64,000 nt of DNA from contig NZ_CP166730.1 in assembly GCF_041320665.1 (NCBI RefSeq), positions 4,650,001 to 4,714,000 of the forward strand, given 5' to 3'. The notes beneath the pieces were generated by a model that saw only the letters and a program-made list of their open reading frames with translations, had not been told where the DNA came from and did not search any database. Shown one piece after another: positions 50,128 through 58,300 of this stretch (position 1 is the stretch's first letter; each line of letters begins with the position of its first letter). This DNA comes from Comamonas sp. GB3 AK4-5. GTDB lineage: Bacteria > Pseudomonadota > Gammaproteobacteria > Burkholderiales > Burkholderiaceae_C. The translations under genes and the position numbers were made by a program.

Positions 50128-51638
50128 TACTCGAGTCCTTCTTCCACCAGTTCTGCGGCGCGCAACACGGCGCGCGCCTTGTGTTCGGTTTCTTTCCACT
50201 CCATCTCGGGGACGGAGTCGGCCACCACGCCGGCAGCGGCCTGCACATACAGCACACCGTCCTTGATGACGCCGGTGCGGATGGCGATGGCCATGTCCAT
50301 ATGGCCGGCAAAGCTCAGATAGCCCACGGCGCCGCCGTAGATGCCACGCTTGGTGGGTTCGAGCTGGTCGATGATTTCCATGGCATGCACCTTGGGTGCG
50401 CCCGACAGCGTGCCGGCCGGGAAGGTGGCCTTGAGCACATCCATGCTGGTCATGCCGTCCTGCAAAATGCCTTCGACATTGCTGACGATGTGCATCACAT
50501 GGCTGTAGCGCTCCACCGCAAAGGCTTCCGTCACCTTGACAGAGCCGGTCTTGGCGATGCGACCGATGTCGTTGCGCGCCAGGTCGATCAGCATCACATG
50601 CTCGGCGCGTTCCTTGGGGTCGTTCACCAGCTCCAGCTCGGCCGCCTTGTCTTTTTCGGGCGTGGCGCCGCGCGGGCGTGTGCCGGCCAGGGGGCGTATG
50701 GTGATCTTCTCGCCGCCGCCTTCCGAGTCCGCCACCTTCTCCTGGCGCACCAGAATCTCGGGGCTGGCGCCCACCACCTGGAAGTCTCCAAAGTGGTAGT
50801 AATACATATAGGGCGAGGGGTTGAGCGAGCGCAGCGCGCGGTACAGCGCCAGGGGCGACTCGGTATAGCGCTTGTGGATGCGCTGGCCCACCTGGACCTG
50901 CATGAAGTCGCCCGCGGCAATCAGCTCCTTGGCCTGGTCCACGGCCTTCAGGTAGTCCTGCTTGGCAAAGCTGCGCTGGGCCGGGTGGCTGTCGCCGCCC
51001 TTGATCTGCGGCGCGCTCACCGAGTAGCGCAGCTGGTCCTTGAGCTGGCGCATGCGGCGTTTGGCCTTGGCGTAAGCCTCGGCCTCGGCCGGGTTGGCAT
51101 AGACGATGAAGTACAGCCGCCCCGACAGGTTGTCGATGACGGCCACTTCCTCACACTGCAGCAGCATGATGTCGGGCGTGCCCAGCGAGTCGGGAGGGCA
51201 ACTGGCTTCGAGTTTTTTCTCGATATAGCGCACGGCGTCATAGCCGAAGTAGCCGGCCAGGCCACCACAAAAACGCGGCAGACCGGGCACCAGGGCCACC
51301 TTGAAGCGCTTTTGGTAGTCAGCAATAAAGTCCAGCGGGTTGCCGGCATGCGTCTCCACCACCACGCCGTCGCTCACCACCTCAGTTTTGGCTTCAGCAC
51401 CAAAACCGCTGGCGCGCAAAAAGCTGCGTGCCGGCAGGCCGATAAAGCTGTAGCGCCCAAAGCGCTCGCCACCCACCACGGACTCCAGCAAAAAGCTGTA
51501 TTTGCCGTCACCGCTGGCATGGGCCAGCTTGAGGTAGAGGGAGAGCGGGGTTTCGAGGTCGGCAAAGGCCTCGGTCACCAGGGGGATGCGGTTATAGCCT
51601 TCGCTGGCCAGGCTTTTGAATTCGAGTTCCGTGATCAC
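50127..51638 (-). CDS. trpE: anthranilate synthase component I
   Basis: TrpE (503 residues) makes anthranilate from chorismate. The N-terminal tryptophan-binding site includes the LLES element (YSFLLESVVGGERFGRYSFI near residue 47). The catalytic part shows IRPLAGTRPRGATPEKD, DLARNDIGRIAKTGSV and TFPAGTLSGAPKVHAMEI. The start is GTG at 51638. It lies about 136 nt behind the trpL leader peptide, so both feedback inhibition and attenuation are likely. Confidence 0.96.
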   Translation of the reverse strand: MITELEFKSLASEGYNRIPLVTEAFADLETPLSLYLKLAHASGDGKYSFLLESVVGGERFGRYSFIGLPARSFLRASGFGAEAKTEVVSDGVVVETHAGNPLDFIADYQKRFKVALVPGLPRFCGGLAGYFGYDAVRYIEKKLEASCPPDSLGTPDIMLLQCEEVAVIDNLSGRLYFIVYANPAEAEAYAKAKRRMRQLKDQLRYSVSAPQIKGGDSHPAQRSFAKQDYLKAVDQAKELIAAGDFMQVQVGQRIHKRYTESPLALYRALRSLNPSPYMYYYHFGDFQVVGASPEILVRQEKVADSEGGGEKITIRPLAGTRPRGATPEKDKAAELELVNDPKERAEHVMLIDLARNDIGRIAKTGSVKVTEAFAVERYSHVMHIVSNVEGILQDGMTSMDVLKATFPAGTLSGAPKVHAMEIIDQLEPTKRGIYGGAVGYLSFAGHMDMAIAIRTGVIKDGVLYVQAAAGVVADSVPEMEWKETEHKARAVLRAAELVEEGLE

Positions 51639-51716
51639 AGGAGCAAGTTCCCATCGCGGGGCGGCGCTGTGTGCGTGGGCGGGTTCCGCCGGCGCAGCGC
51701 CGCAGGTTCATTCATG

Positions 51717-51765
51717 GCCCCTGTGGAGGTGCAGGGGCTGAGGGTGCACGCGCGGCATGGCACCC
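51717..51765 (-). promoter_or_regulatory. candidate trp attenuator hairpins
   Basis: Downstream of the trpL stop, GGGTGC (51765-51760) can pair with GCACCC (51747-51742). Further on GCCCCTG and CAGGGGC (51738-51717) form a perfect 7-bp stem. The GCACC inside the loop of the second hairpin offers an alternative partner for the first arm, so mutually exclusive structures are possible. No T run follows, so termination would have to be weak or factor-dependent. Confidence 0.5.
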
Positions 51766-51773
51766 GCGGCGAT

Positions 51774-51854
51774 TCAGGCGGTCATGAATGGCTTGCGCCA
51801 GGGCCAGGCTCCCCGGTCTGCGCAACCTGTGATGAACACGTAGTGAATGAACAT
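51774..51854 (-). CDS. trpL: trp operon leader peptide TrpL
   Basis: A 26-residue open frame that begins MFIHYVFITG and ends RGAWPWRKPFMTA, with two tryptophan codons separated by one proline codon. It lies 135 nt before trpE on the same strand. Tandem Trp codons in a short peptide before trpE are the hallmark of ribosome-mediated attenuation. There is no ribosome binding site. A -10-like TACACT at 51868-51863 would place the transcription start at or next to the ATG, so the leader may be translated from a leaderless transcript, as described for trpL of Sinorhizobium meliloti. Confidence 0.82.
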   Translation of the reverse strand: MFIHYVFITGCADRGAWPWRKPFMTA

Positions 51855-51892
51855 AGCGCCAAAGTGTAGCAAACCTGGGCGCTGTGCGGCGG

Positions 51893-51923
51893 CAAGCCCC
51901 TGCCTGTCAGGCATGGGGGCTTG
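51893..51923 (-). terminator. hairpin between the speD-speE fusion and trpL
   Basis: CAAGCCCC and GGGGCTTG face each other, and an inner TGCCTG/CAGGCA stem extends the hairpin. It lies 20 nt after the fusion gene's stop codon and just before the trp promoter region. There is no T run on the minus strand. Confidence 0.55.
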
Positions 51924-51943
51924 CCTTCACCATGCCGCAGAGC

Positions 51944-53233
51944 TTATGCCGTGGCCACTTCCGTAGCGTCTTCGACCTCCACCACGCCGTAGGCCGCAGG
52001 CCCCACCAGGGCGCGGTAGTAGTTGGGCAGGGCAAACAGGGCACCATGCACCTCGGGGTTGTAGTACTGCAGATCGCCCACACCCCGGGCCTGCAGGCGC
52101 TGGGCCGCAGCGGCAGGCGTCAGGCGCGAGGCATCCAGGCTGTCCGACACCACGGCCATGCCCCAGTACGCGCCATACAGCGGCACATACAGGCCGTAGC
52201 AGCGCACCTTGAGGAATTGCTGCTGCAGCTCGGCCACCAGGTCTTGCACCTGCTCGGGGTGAAATACCGGGCTGCCCAGGTGCAGCACCAGGGCCCCACC
52301 CGGCGCCATGGCCCGGCGTATGCGTTGCCAGGCGCTGCCGGTGTACAGGCATTCGGCCGGTGTGTCGGGGTCGGTCAGGTCCATGAACACCAGGTCAAAG
52401 CGCTCTTCCGTCTGGTCCAGGTAGAGCATGCCGTCGCCCTCCAGTACCTGCAGGCGCGGGTCGTCCCACACGCCGCGGTGCACAGCCTGCAACTCGGCCT
52501 TGGCCGTGGCAATCACCTCGCTGTCCAGCTCGGCCAGCACCACCTGCTCCAGCGTGTTGTGCTTGAGCAGCTCTTCGGCCGCGCCCCCGTCACCACCGCC
52601 AATGATCAAGGCCTTGCGCGGTTGTGGATGGGCCAGCGTGGCCGGGTGTATCAGGGCCTCGTGGTAGAAAAACTCCTCGCGCTCCGAGGTCATGAAGCGG
52701 CCATCCAGGCGCAGCACCTTGCCAAAGCGCGGCGTGTCCAGCAGCTCCAACTGCTGGTAGGCAGTCTGGCGTCGCTGCAGCAGCTCGGCCTGCAGGCCAA
52801 AGCTGGCATCCGGGGTCAGGGCTTCCATCACCTGGCTGCCCTCGCCTTCGCCCGCACCGCTGATGTCTCCGCGCCACAGTTGCTGGCGCACCACCCGGCG
52901 CGGCGCATAGGCCGCCACCACGCCCTCCATCAAGGCCTGGGCCTTGCCCGTGTTGTCGCCCGAGAAGTTGCACACATAAACGTCGACAGTGACGTTGCCG
53001 GTTTCCGGCCAAGTGTGAATCGCCAGGTGCGACTCGGCCAGCAAGACCGTTCCTGTCACCCCGCCGGGCTGGCCCTGGTAGGGCGGAAACTTCACCCACT
53101 GTGCCCCCACCTCGGTCAGCCCCGCACTCAGGGTCTGTGCGGTGCACAAGGCGGCGATCTGGGCGTCATCCAGCATCAAGTCATCGGAACAGCGGCAGTC
53201 GTAGAGGTCAGCGGTCAGGTGCAAGCCTTGCAT
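51944..53233 (-). CDS. fused S-adenosylmethionine decarboxylase / spermidine synthase (SpeD-SpeE)
   Basis: 429 residues from the ATG at 53233, which has AAGGAG upstream. Residues about 1-125 are a prokaryotic AdoMet decarboxylase: AESHLAIHTWPE contains the E-S bond that is cleaved to form the pyruvoyl group, and VYVCNFSGDNTGKA has the proton-donor cysteine. Residues about 140-429 are an aminopropyltransferase with FFYHEALIHP, IIGGGDGGAAEELLKH (AdoMet-type binding loop) and FMDLTDPDTPAECLY. The fusion makes decarboxylated AdoMet and uses it for spermidine in one polypeptide. It stands alone with hairpins on its 3' side. Confidence 0.88.
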   Translation of the reverse strand: MQGLHLTADLYDCRCSDDLMLDDAQIAALCTAQTLSAGLTEVGAQWVKFPPYQGQPGGVTGTVLLAESHLAIHTWPETGNVTVDVYVCNFSGDNTGKAQALMEGVVAAYAPRRVVRQQLWRGDISGAGEGEGSQVMEALTPDASFGLQAELLQRRQTAYQQLELLDTPRFGKVLRLDGRFMTSEREEFFYHEALIHPATLAHPQPRKALIIGGGDGGAAEELLKHNTLEQVVLAELDSEVIATAKAELQAVHRGVWDDPRLQVLEGDGMLYLDQTEERFDLVFMDLTDPDTPAECLYTGSAWQRIRRAMAPGGALVLHLGSPVFHPEQVQDLVAELQQQFLKVRCYGLYVPLYGAYWGMAVVSDSLDASRLTPAAAAQRLQARGVGDLQYYNPEVHGALFALPNYYRALVGPAAYGVVEVEDATEVATA

Positions 53234-53388
53234 GTCGGTGGGTTCTCCTTGTCTTGCGTCAAACGCAAAAAAAATTACAGAAAAGCGCAAGATCCTAACA
53301 ACTTAGGAAAATATAGCCACCGATACACGCACACTGCCTGCCAGTACTCCGTCCCCAAAAGTACTGCCATTCCAGCCCGGCTCTCCAA

Positions 53389-53408
53389 GAACGTGTTCAA
53401 AGTCTCCT
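53389..53408. repeat. solo end of the 824-bp IS5-family element
   Basis: GAACGTGTTCAAAGTCTCCT is identical over 20 bp to the left end of the element at 37356. No transposase sequence or second end is near; similarity stops abruptly on the inner side. It is a remnant of an excised or deleted insertion. It lies beside repeat copy D, in the 290-bp gap between the SpeD-SpeE and gph genes. The rest of that gap shows nothing recognisable. Confidence 0.7.
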
Positions 53409-53445
53409 CGCGGCGCGCCAGTCCACATATCTGGCGCTATCCATG

Positions 53446-53532
53446 GCGGGGCACCGCGCCAGTGCCGCCGCGCCGGTGTCGTCCCCCTCCGGCGAAGCCA
53501 GAGAGAGGGAAGGCGCGCAGCGACTCAGGGGG
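53446..53532 (-). repeat. stop-codon-associated repeat, copy D
   Basis: Contains GCCGCCGCGCCGG, TGTCGTCCCCCT and CTCAGGGGG in the same order as copies A and E. The CCCCCTGAG end overlaps the last codons of gph, so that the element itself supplies the TGA stop codon. Confidence 0.72.
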
Positions 53533-54253
53533 TGATCACCGTCAACTCCATCAGGCTGTCCACATACCCGTCCGCATCCACGCCTTTAATGGGCTGGCCA
53601 TGGTTGTAGCCATAGGACACCAGCACCACCGGACAACCTGCAGCGCGCGCGGCCTGGGCATCGTTGCTGGAGTCGCCCAGCATCAGCGTGCGCGCGGGTG
53701 CGCTGCCCAGGGCTTCACAGGTTTTGAGCAGCGGCAGCGGGTCGGGCTTCTTCACCGGGAAGGAGTCACCACCAAACACCTGCTCGAACAAGCCATCCAA
53801 CCCCTTGGCCGCCAGCAGCGGCACGGTGAAGGCCATGGGCTTGTTGGTGACGCAAGCCAGGCGCAGGCCTGCGTCTTTCAAGGCCTGCAAGCCCTCTTTC
53901 ACCCCGGCATACACGGCAGAGTGGTCGCCGTTGATGGCGATGTAGTGGTACTCGTAGCGCGCCAGCGCGGTGGGGAACAGAGCCTGTACCGCATCCGCCA
54001 TATCGGCATCTGACTGCCCGCAGCGCGGCAGCACATAGGCCAGCACGCTGCGCAGCAAATGCTCGGTACCCTTGCCCACCATATGCTCCACCGCCGTGGC
54101 CGGCAGGCCGGGCAGCTTGAGGTCATCCAGCATGCGGCGTATGGCCTCGGCAAAGTCGCCGATGGTGTCGACCATGGTGCCATCCAGGTCGACGATGGCG
54201 GCGTCTACGTCAACGTGGGAAACATGAGAATGGGGAAAACGGATCAGGGTCAC
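53525..54253 (-). CDS. gph: phosphoglycolate phosphatase, HAD family
   Basis: 242 residues from a GTG at 54253. HAD phosphatase motifs are complete: AIVDLDGTMVDT (motif I, DxDGT), VTNKP (motif II), the lysine in KKPDPLPLLKTCEAL (motif III) and LGDSSNDAQAARAAG (motif IV). With the alpha-helical cap this fits Gph, which removes 2-phosphoglycolate. The frame is open far upstream through repeat sequence, so the start is inferred from the domain position. In many Burkholderiales gph precedes trpE, and the same neighbourhood is kept here with the SpeD-SpeE gene between them. The stop codon lies in repeat copy D. Confidence 0.85.
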   Translation of the reverse strand: MTLIRFPHSHVSHVDVDAAIVDLDGTMVDTIGDFAEAIRRMLDDLKLPGLPATAVEHMVGKGTEHLLRSVLAYVLPRCGQSDADMADAVQALFPTALARYEYHYIAINGDHSAVYAGVKEGLQALKDAGLRLACVTNKPMAFTVPLLAAKGLDGLFEQVFGGDSFPVKKPDPLPLLKTCEALGSAPARTLMLGDSSNDAQAARAAGCPVVLVSYGYNHGQPIKGVDADGYVDSLMELTVITP

Positions 54254-54471
54254 GGTACAGACAGAGCAGATGCAAAGCGGTCTATCGTAAGCCCCAGGCT
54301 GAACCGGCCCCAGAAATCGGGGCCATGGAGTTGCAAGGCAAGTCCCCAAACGGGGGCTTTTACTCTCTGCTGGAGCGGGCCTGGGAGACCCACCAAAGCC
54401 CCCCTTTCGGGGGAGGGTTGAGATGGGGCCTGCGTCCTCTGCGAATCCCTCGGCAAGGGTGCACGCTGCTG

Positions 54472-54505
54472 CCCCCATCCCTGCCTTCCCCCAACGTGGG
54501 AAGGA
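54472..54505 (+). repeat. CCTTCCCC hairpin repeat, copy 2
   Basis: CCCCCATCCC, then CCTTCCCCC, AACG and GGGAAGG: the same arrangement as 24350-24386 (reverse) and 58030-58066. It is in the gap between metE and gph. That gap also has a hairpin AGCCCCCC/GGGGGA (54397-54416), which on the minus strand is followed by CTTT and may end metE. Confidence 0.55.
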
Positions 54506-54526
54506 TTCACACCCACCTCGCCTGCA

Positions 54527-56833
54527 TCAAACGCTCTGGCGCAGCGTCTTGGCGGCGGCCACCATATGGGTCAGCGCAGCCACCACCTCGGGCCATTGGC
54601 GGGTCTTCAAACCGCAGTCGGGGTTGACCCAGAGACGCTGTGCCGGGATGCGCTCGGCGGCCTTTCGCATCAGGTTGACGATATGCGCCTCGGAAGGGAT
54701 GTTGGGCGAGTGGATGTCGTACACACCGGGGCCGATTTCGTTGGGGTACTGGAAATGCTCGAAGGCAGCCAGCAGTTCCATGTCCGAGCGCGAGGTTTCG
54801 ATGGTGATGACATCGGCGTCCATGTCGGCGATCGAGGCGATGATGTCGTTGAACTCCGAATAGCACATATGGGTGTGGATTTGCGTTGCATCCTGCACGC
54901 CGTTGGCGGTGATCCGGAAGGCCTCCACGGCCCAGTCCAGATAGGTCTTCCACTGCGACTTGCGCAGCGGCAGGCCTTCGCGCAGCGCGGCCTCGTCGAT
55001 CTGGATCACCTGCACGCCGGCTTTTTCCAGGTCCAGCACCTCCTGCCGCATCGCCAGCGCCAGCTGGTAGCAGGACAGCGAACGCGGCTGGTCGTCACGC
55101 ACAAACGACCAGTTCAGGATGGTGACCGGGCCGGTCAGCATGCCCTTCATGGGCTTGTCCGTCAGCGACTGGGCGTACGTGGTCCACTCCACCGTCATGG
55201 CCTTGGTGCCATGGTTCTGGCGGCTGATATCGCCAAACAGAATCGGCGGCTTCACGCAGCGCGAGCCATAGGACTGCACCCAGCCGAACTGGCTGAAGAC
55301 ATAGCCATCGAGCTGTTCGCCAAAGTACTCCACCATGTCGTTGCGCTCGGCCTCGCCATGCACCAATACATCCAGACCCAGGGCCTCCTGCTCACGCACG
55401 CTGCGTGCGATCTCGGCACGCATCGCGGCCTGGTAGCCGGCAGCGTCCAGGCGGCCGGCCTTGAAGGCACTGCGGGCCTGGCGGATTTCTGCGGTCTGCG
55501 GAAAGGAGCCGATGGTGGTGGTGGGAAAAGCGGGCAGCTTGAGTAGCGCGGCCTGCTTGGCGGCACGCACGCTATAGGGCTGCTGGCGCTGCCCCAGCTT
55601 GGCCGTGATCTGGGCCACCGCAGCGCGCACGGCGGGGTTGTGCACGCGCGGCGAGGCGCGGCGGGCCGCCAGGGCAGCGGCGTTGGCGGCCAGCTCATTG
55701 CGGACGGCATCGCGACCTTGCGTGAGCGCCTTGCCCAGCACGCGCAGCTCCTCCAGCTTTTGCAGCGCAAAGGCCAGCCAGGACTTCACTTCCGCATCCA
55801 GTTTTTGCTCGCTGTTCAGGTCCACCGGCACATGCAGCAGCGAGCACGACGGCGCAATCCACAAACGCTCGCCCAGGCGATCGGCCAGCGGCTCGATCCA
55901 GTCCAGCACGGCGACCAGATCGCTCTTCCAGATGTTGCGGCCGCTGATCACGCCCACCGACAGCACCTTGTGCCCGGGCAGCAGGCCGATGAGTTGCTGC
56001 ACATCGTCGCGGCTGCCGTTAACGGCATCCACATGCAGACCGGCCACGGGCAGGTTGGCCGCCAGATGCTTGTTGTCCAGTAGCTGGCCGAAATAAGTGG
56101 CCACCAGAATCTTGATTTTGGCGCTCTTGAGCTGGTGATAGGCCAGGTTGAAGGCATGCTGCCAATCGGCATCCAGCTCGGTCACCAGAATGGGCTCGTC
56201 CATCTGCACCCACTCCACACCCTGGGCGGCCAGTTGCTCCAGCAGCTCGGCGTACACGGGCAATATGCGCTCCAGCAGCGCCAGCTTGTTGGAGTCGTCC
56301 TTGGCCTTGCCGATGGCCAGATAGGTCACGGGGCCGATGAGCACGGGCTTGGACTGCACGCCCTGGGCCTTGGCTTCGGCCAGTTGCGCCAGCAGGCGCG
56401 AGGCGTCCAGCTTGAACTGGGTGGCGGCGGTGAACTCGGGGACGATGTAGTGGTAGTTGGTGTCAAACCACTTGGTCATCTCACCTGCGGCCACGCCGCC
56501 ACAGCAGCCGCTGTGCTCCTCCCCACCCTTGGCCGAACGACCACGGGCCACGCGGAAATAGTTGTCCAGCGCATCGCCGTGGAAGCCCTGCACACGCTCG
56601 GGCAGATGGCCCAGGGTGAAGCTGGTGTCCAGCACCTGGTCGTAAAAAGAAAAATCGCCCACGGGCACCAGGTCCAGGCCTTGCTGGTCGGCCCAGTGGC
56701 GGGCACGCAGTTCGGCACCCAACTGCTGCAGTGCGTCGCGGGAGGACTCGCCCTTCCAGTAGGACTCCAGCGCGAACTTCAGTTCACGCTGGGCGCCGAT
56801 GCGGGGAAAGCCGAGGTTGTGGATGGTCGTCAT
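54527..56833 (-). CDS. metE: cobalamin-independent methionine synthase
   Basis: MetE (768 residues) transfers the methyl group of methyltetrahydrofolate polyglutamate to homocysteine. The N-terminal half starts with [18 protein letters not shown]. The zinc ligands of the C-terminal half can be placed: [10 protein letters not shown] (histidine and cysteine), [10 protein letters not shown] (glutamate) and [10 protein letters not shown] (cysteine). All are present, so the enzyme should be active. It is divergent from metR, the usual arrangement for MetR activation with homocysteine. Confidence 0.96.
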   Translation of the reverse strand: MTTIHNLGFPRIGAQRELKFALESYWKGESSRDALQQLGAELRARHWADQQGLDLVPVGDFSFYDQVLDTSFTLGHLPERVQGFHGDALDNYFRVARGRSAKGGEEHSGCCGGVAAGEMTKWFDTNYHYIVPEFTAATQFKLDASRLLAQLAEAKAQGVQSKPVLIGPVTYLAIGKAKDDSNKLALLERILPVYAELLEQLAAQGVEWVQMDEPILVTELDADWQHAFNLAYHQLKSAKIKILVATYFGQLLDNKHLAANLPVAGLHVDAVNGSRDDVQQLIGLLPGHKVLSVGVISGRNIWKSDLVAVLDWIEPLADRLGERLWIAPSCSLLHVPVDLNSEQKLDAEVKSWLAFALQKLEELRVLGKALTQGRDAVRNELAANAAALAARRASPRVHNPAVRAAVAQITAKLGQRQQPYSVRAAKQAALLKLPAFPTTTIGSFPQTAEIRQARSAFKAGRLDAAGYQAAMRAEIARSVREQEALGLDVLVHGEAERNDMVEYFGEQLDGYVFSQFGWVQSYGSRCVKPPILFGDISRQNHGTKAMTVEWTTYAQSLTDKPMKGMLTGPVTILNWSFVRDDQPRSLSCYQLALAMRQEVLDLEKAGVQVIQIDEAALREGLPLRKSQWKTYLDWAVEAFRITANGVQDATQIHTHMCYSEFNDIIASIADMDADVITIETSRSDMELLAAFEHFQYPNEIGPGVYDIHSPNIPSEAHIVNLMRKAAERIPAQRLWVNPDCGLKTRQWPEVVAALTHMVAAAKTLRQSV

Positions 56834-56931
56834 GGCAATGCGGGCTCGAAAAAATACGGTTGCAGGGAAGGAATGCCCGGATGCTAAGAAAAGTACTCCA
56901 TGAAGTAAAATGGTCTTATCTCACGAGTCCA

Positions 56932-56944
56932 TGAGCATGATTCA
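56932..56944. promoter_or_regulatory. candidate MetR site in the metE/metR divergent region
   Basis: TGAGCATGATTCA matches the MetR consensus TGAA-N5-TTCA with one mismatch. It lies about 100 bp from metE and 42 bp from metR, in an AT-rich stretch suited to two promoters. Confidence 0.45.
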
Positions 56945-56985
56945 TAAGAAAAAACGCTCATATTCATATCCACATCGGATTCCCC

Positions 56986-57891
56986 ATGCTCGAACGCATC
57001 CACCTGGCCATCGTCCAGGAAGTCGAAAAACAGGGCTCGCTGACCGCCGCCGCCGATGTGCTGTGCGTGACCCAATCGGCGCTGAGCCACAGCATGAAAA
57101 AGCTGGAAAACCAGCTGGGCACCGACATCTGGCTGCGCGAAGGCCGCAGCCTGCGCCTGACCCAGGCCGGCCAGTATTTGCTGGCCGTGGCGGGCCGCGT
57201 GCTGCCCCAACTGGACCTGGCCGAAACCCGGCTGCAGCAATACGCCCAGGGTGAGCGCGGCGCTTTGCGCATCGGCATGGAATGCCACCCCTGCTACCAG
57301 TGGCTGCTGAAAATCGTCTCGCCCTATCTGGCCGCCTGGCCCGATGTGGATGTGGACGTGAAGCAGAAATTTCAGTTCGGCGGCATCGGCGCGCTGTTTG
57401 GCTATGAGATCGATTTGCTGGTGACGCCCGACCCGCTGGACAAGCCCGGCATCGTGTTTCAGCCGGTGTTCGACTACGAACAGGTGCTGGCCGTGGCGCG
57501 CAATCACCCGCTGGCCCAGCGCGCCCAGGTGCGGCCCAAGGATTTGGCGGGCGAGGTACTGATCACCTACCCCGTGGCCACGGAGCGGCTGGACATCTTC
57601 AACCAGTTTCTGCTGCCCCAGAACATCACACCACGCCGCCACAAAACCATCGAAACCACGGACATCATGATGCAGATGGTGGCCAGTGGCCGCGGCGTCA
57701 CGGCACTGCCGCGCTGGCTAGTGGAGGAATACGCCAGCAAGATGGATGTGGTGCCGGTGCGCCTGGGCGCCAAAGGCATACCCAAGCAGATCTACCTGGG
57801 CGCACGCGAGGCCGATTTGCAGACCGACTATGTGCAGGCTTTTATCGCGCTGGCCAAAAGCGCCACGCCTGCCGTCTCAGCAGACCGGTGA
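56986..57891 (+). CDS. metR: LysR-family methionine biosynthesis regulator MetR
   Basis: 301 residues. The N-terminal LysR DNA-binding helices (GSLTAAADVLCVTQSALSHSM) are followed by an effector domain with ALRIGMECHPCYQWLLKIV, typical of MetR. Divergence from metE and normal length support MetR over other LysR proteins. MetR uses homocysteine as co-inducer for metE and represses itself. A strong hairpin terminator lies about 185 bp downstream. Confidence 0.9.
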   Translation: MLERIHLAIVQEVEKQGSLTAAADVLCVTQSALSHSMKKLENQLGTDIWLREGRSLRLTQAGQYLLAVAGRVLPQLDLAETRLQQYAQGERGALRIGMECHPCYQWLLKIVSPYLAAWPDVDVDVKQKFQFGGIGALFGYEIDLLVTPDPLDKPGIVFQPVFDYEQVLAVARNHPLAQRAQVRPKDLAGEVLITYPVATERLDIFNQFLLPQNITPRRHKTIETTDIMMQMVASGRGVTALPRWLVEEYASKMDVVPVRLGAKGIPKQIYLGAREADLQTDYVQAFIALAKSATPAVSADR

Positions 57892-58029
57892 GCTGTCACG
57901 CCCGCTATGGAAGCGCTTTCGAATCCGTAGCACGCATAGCCCTACCGGCCTACACCAGGTGGCAAAAATACCTGCGTCGATGCCGGTTTGAAATTCAGTT
58001 GTGAAGTGATGTTCCGAGGCCGGGACTCG

Positions 58030-58066
58030 CCCCCCCATCCCAACCTTCCCCCGGCAGGGGAAGGAG
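58030..58066 (+). repeat. CCTTCCCC hairpin repeat, copy 3
   Basis: CCCCCCATCCC, CCTTCCCCC, GGCA, GGGGAAGG: the best hairpin of the three copies. It lies in the 409-bp gap after metR. From 57892 to 58029 nothing recognisable is seen. Confidence 0.6.
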
Positions 58067-58075
58067 ACAAAAAGA

Positions 58076-58107
58076 AAAGCCTTCCAGCACCAGGCCTGGA
58101 AGGCTTT
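58076..58107. terminator. strong hairpin terminator after metR
   Basis: AAAGCCTTCCAG pairs perfectly with CTGGAAGGCTTT across 8 nt; TTTCCT follows on the plus strand and a run of A precedes it (T on the minus strand). It can end metR and also the large minus-strand envelope gene. Confidence 0.78.
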
Positions 58108-58167
58108 CCTCCGCCATCACAGCGGATCGCAAATCAACCGCGAGGGTTCAAGACAAGAGCGCAGCGC

Positions 58168-58294
58168 ATAAAACTGGCGCGCCCCACGCCAGAGACACCG
58201 CGCAAGGGCCGCCCCGCCGCGCTGGTGTCGTCCCCCTGCCCGCGAGCGCAGCGACGCGAGAGCGGGGGGAAGGCACGCTAGTGCCTCAGGGGGG
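58168..58294 (-). repeat. stop-codon-associated repeat, copy E
   Basis: The best match to copy B over its full length. Read on the minus strand it starts CCCCCCTGAGGCACTAGCGTGCC, 9 nt after the stop codon of the OmpA/beta-barrel gene (58301), and ends with CGCCAGTTTTAT. The hairpins GGCAC/GTGCC and CCCCCCGCT/AGCGGGGGG lie within the element. Confidence 0.8.
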
Positions 58295-58300
58295 TGTTCA

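Noticed and set aside
51639..51770. Classical intrinsic attenuator terminator before trpE
   Set aside because: Hairpins exist but none is followed by a T run, so I list them only as candidate attenuator structures.
51884..54013. 709-codon open frame on the plus strand
   Set aside because: Antisense to the SpeD-SpeE fusion and gph and passes through the solo IS end and repeat D. No domain is visible.
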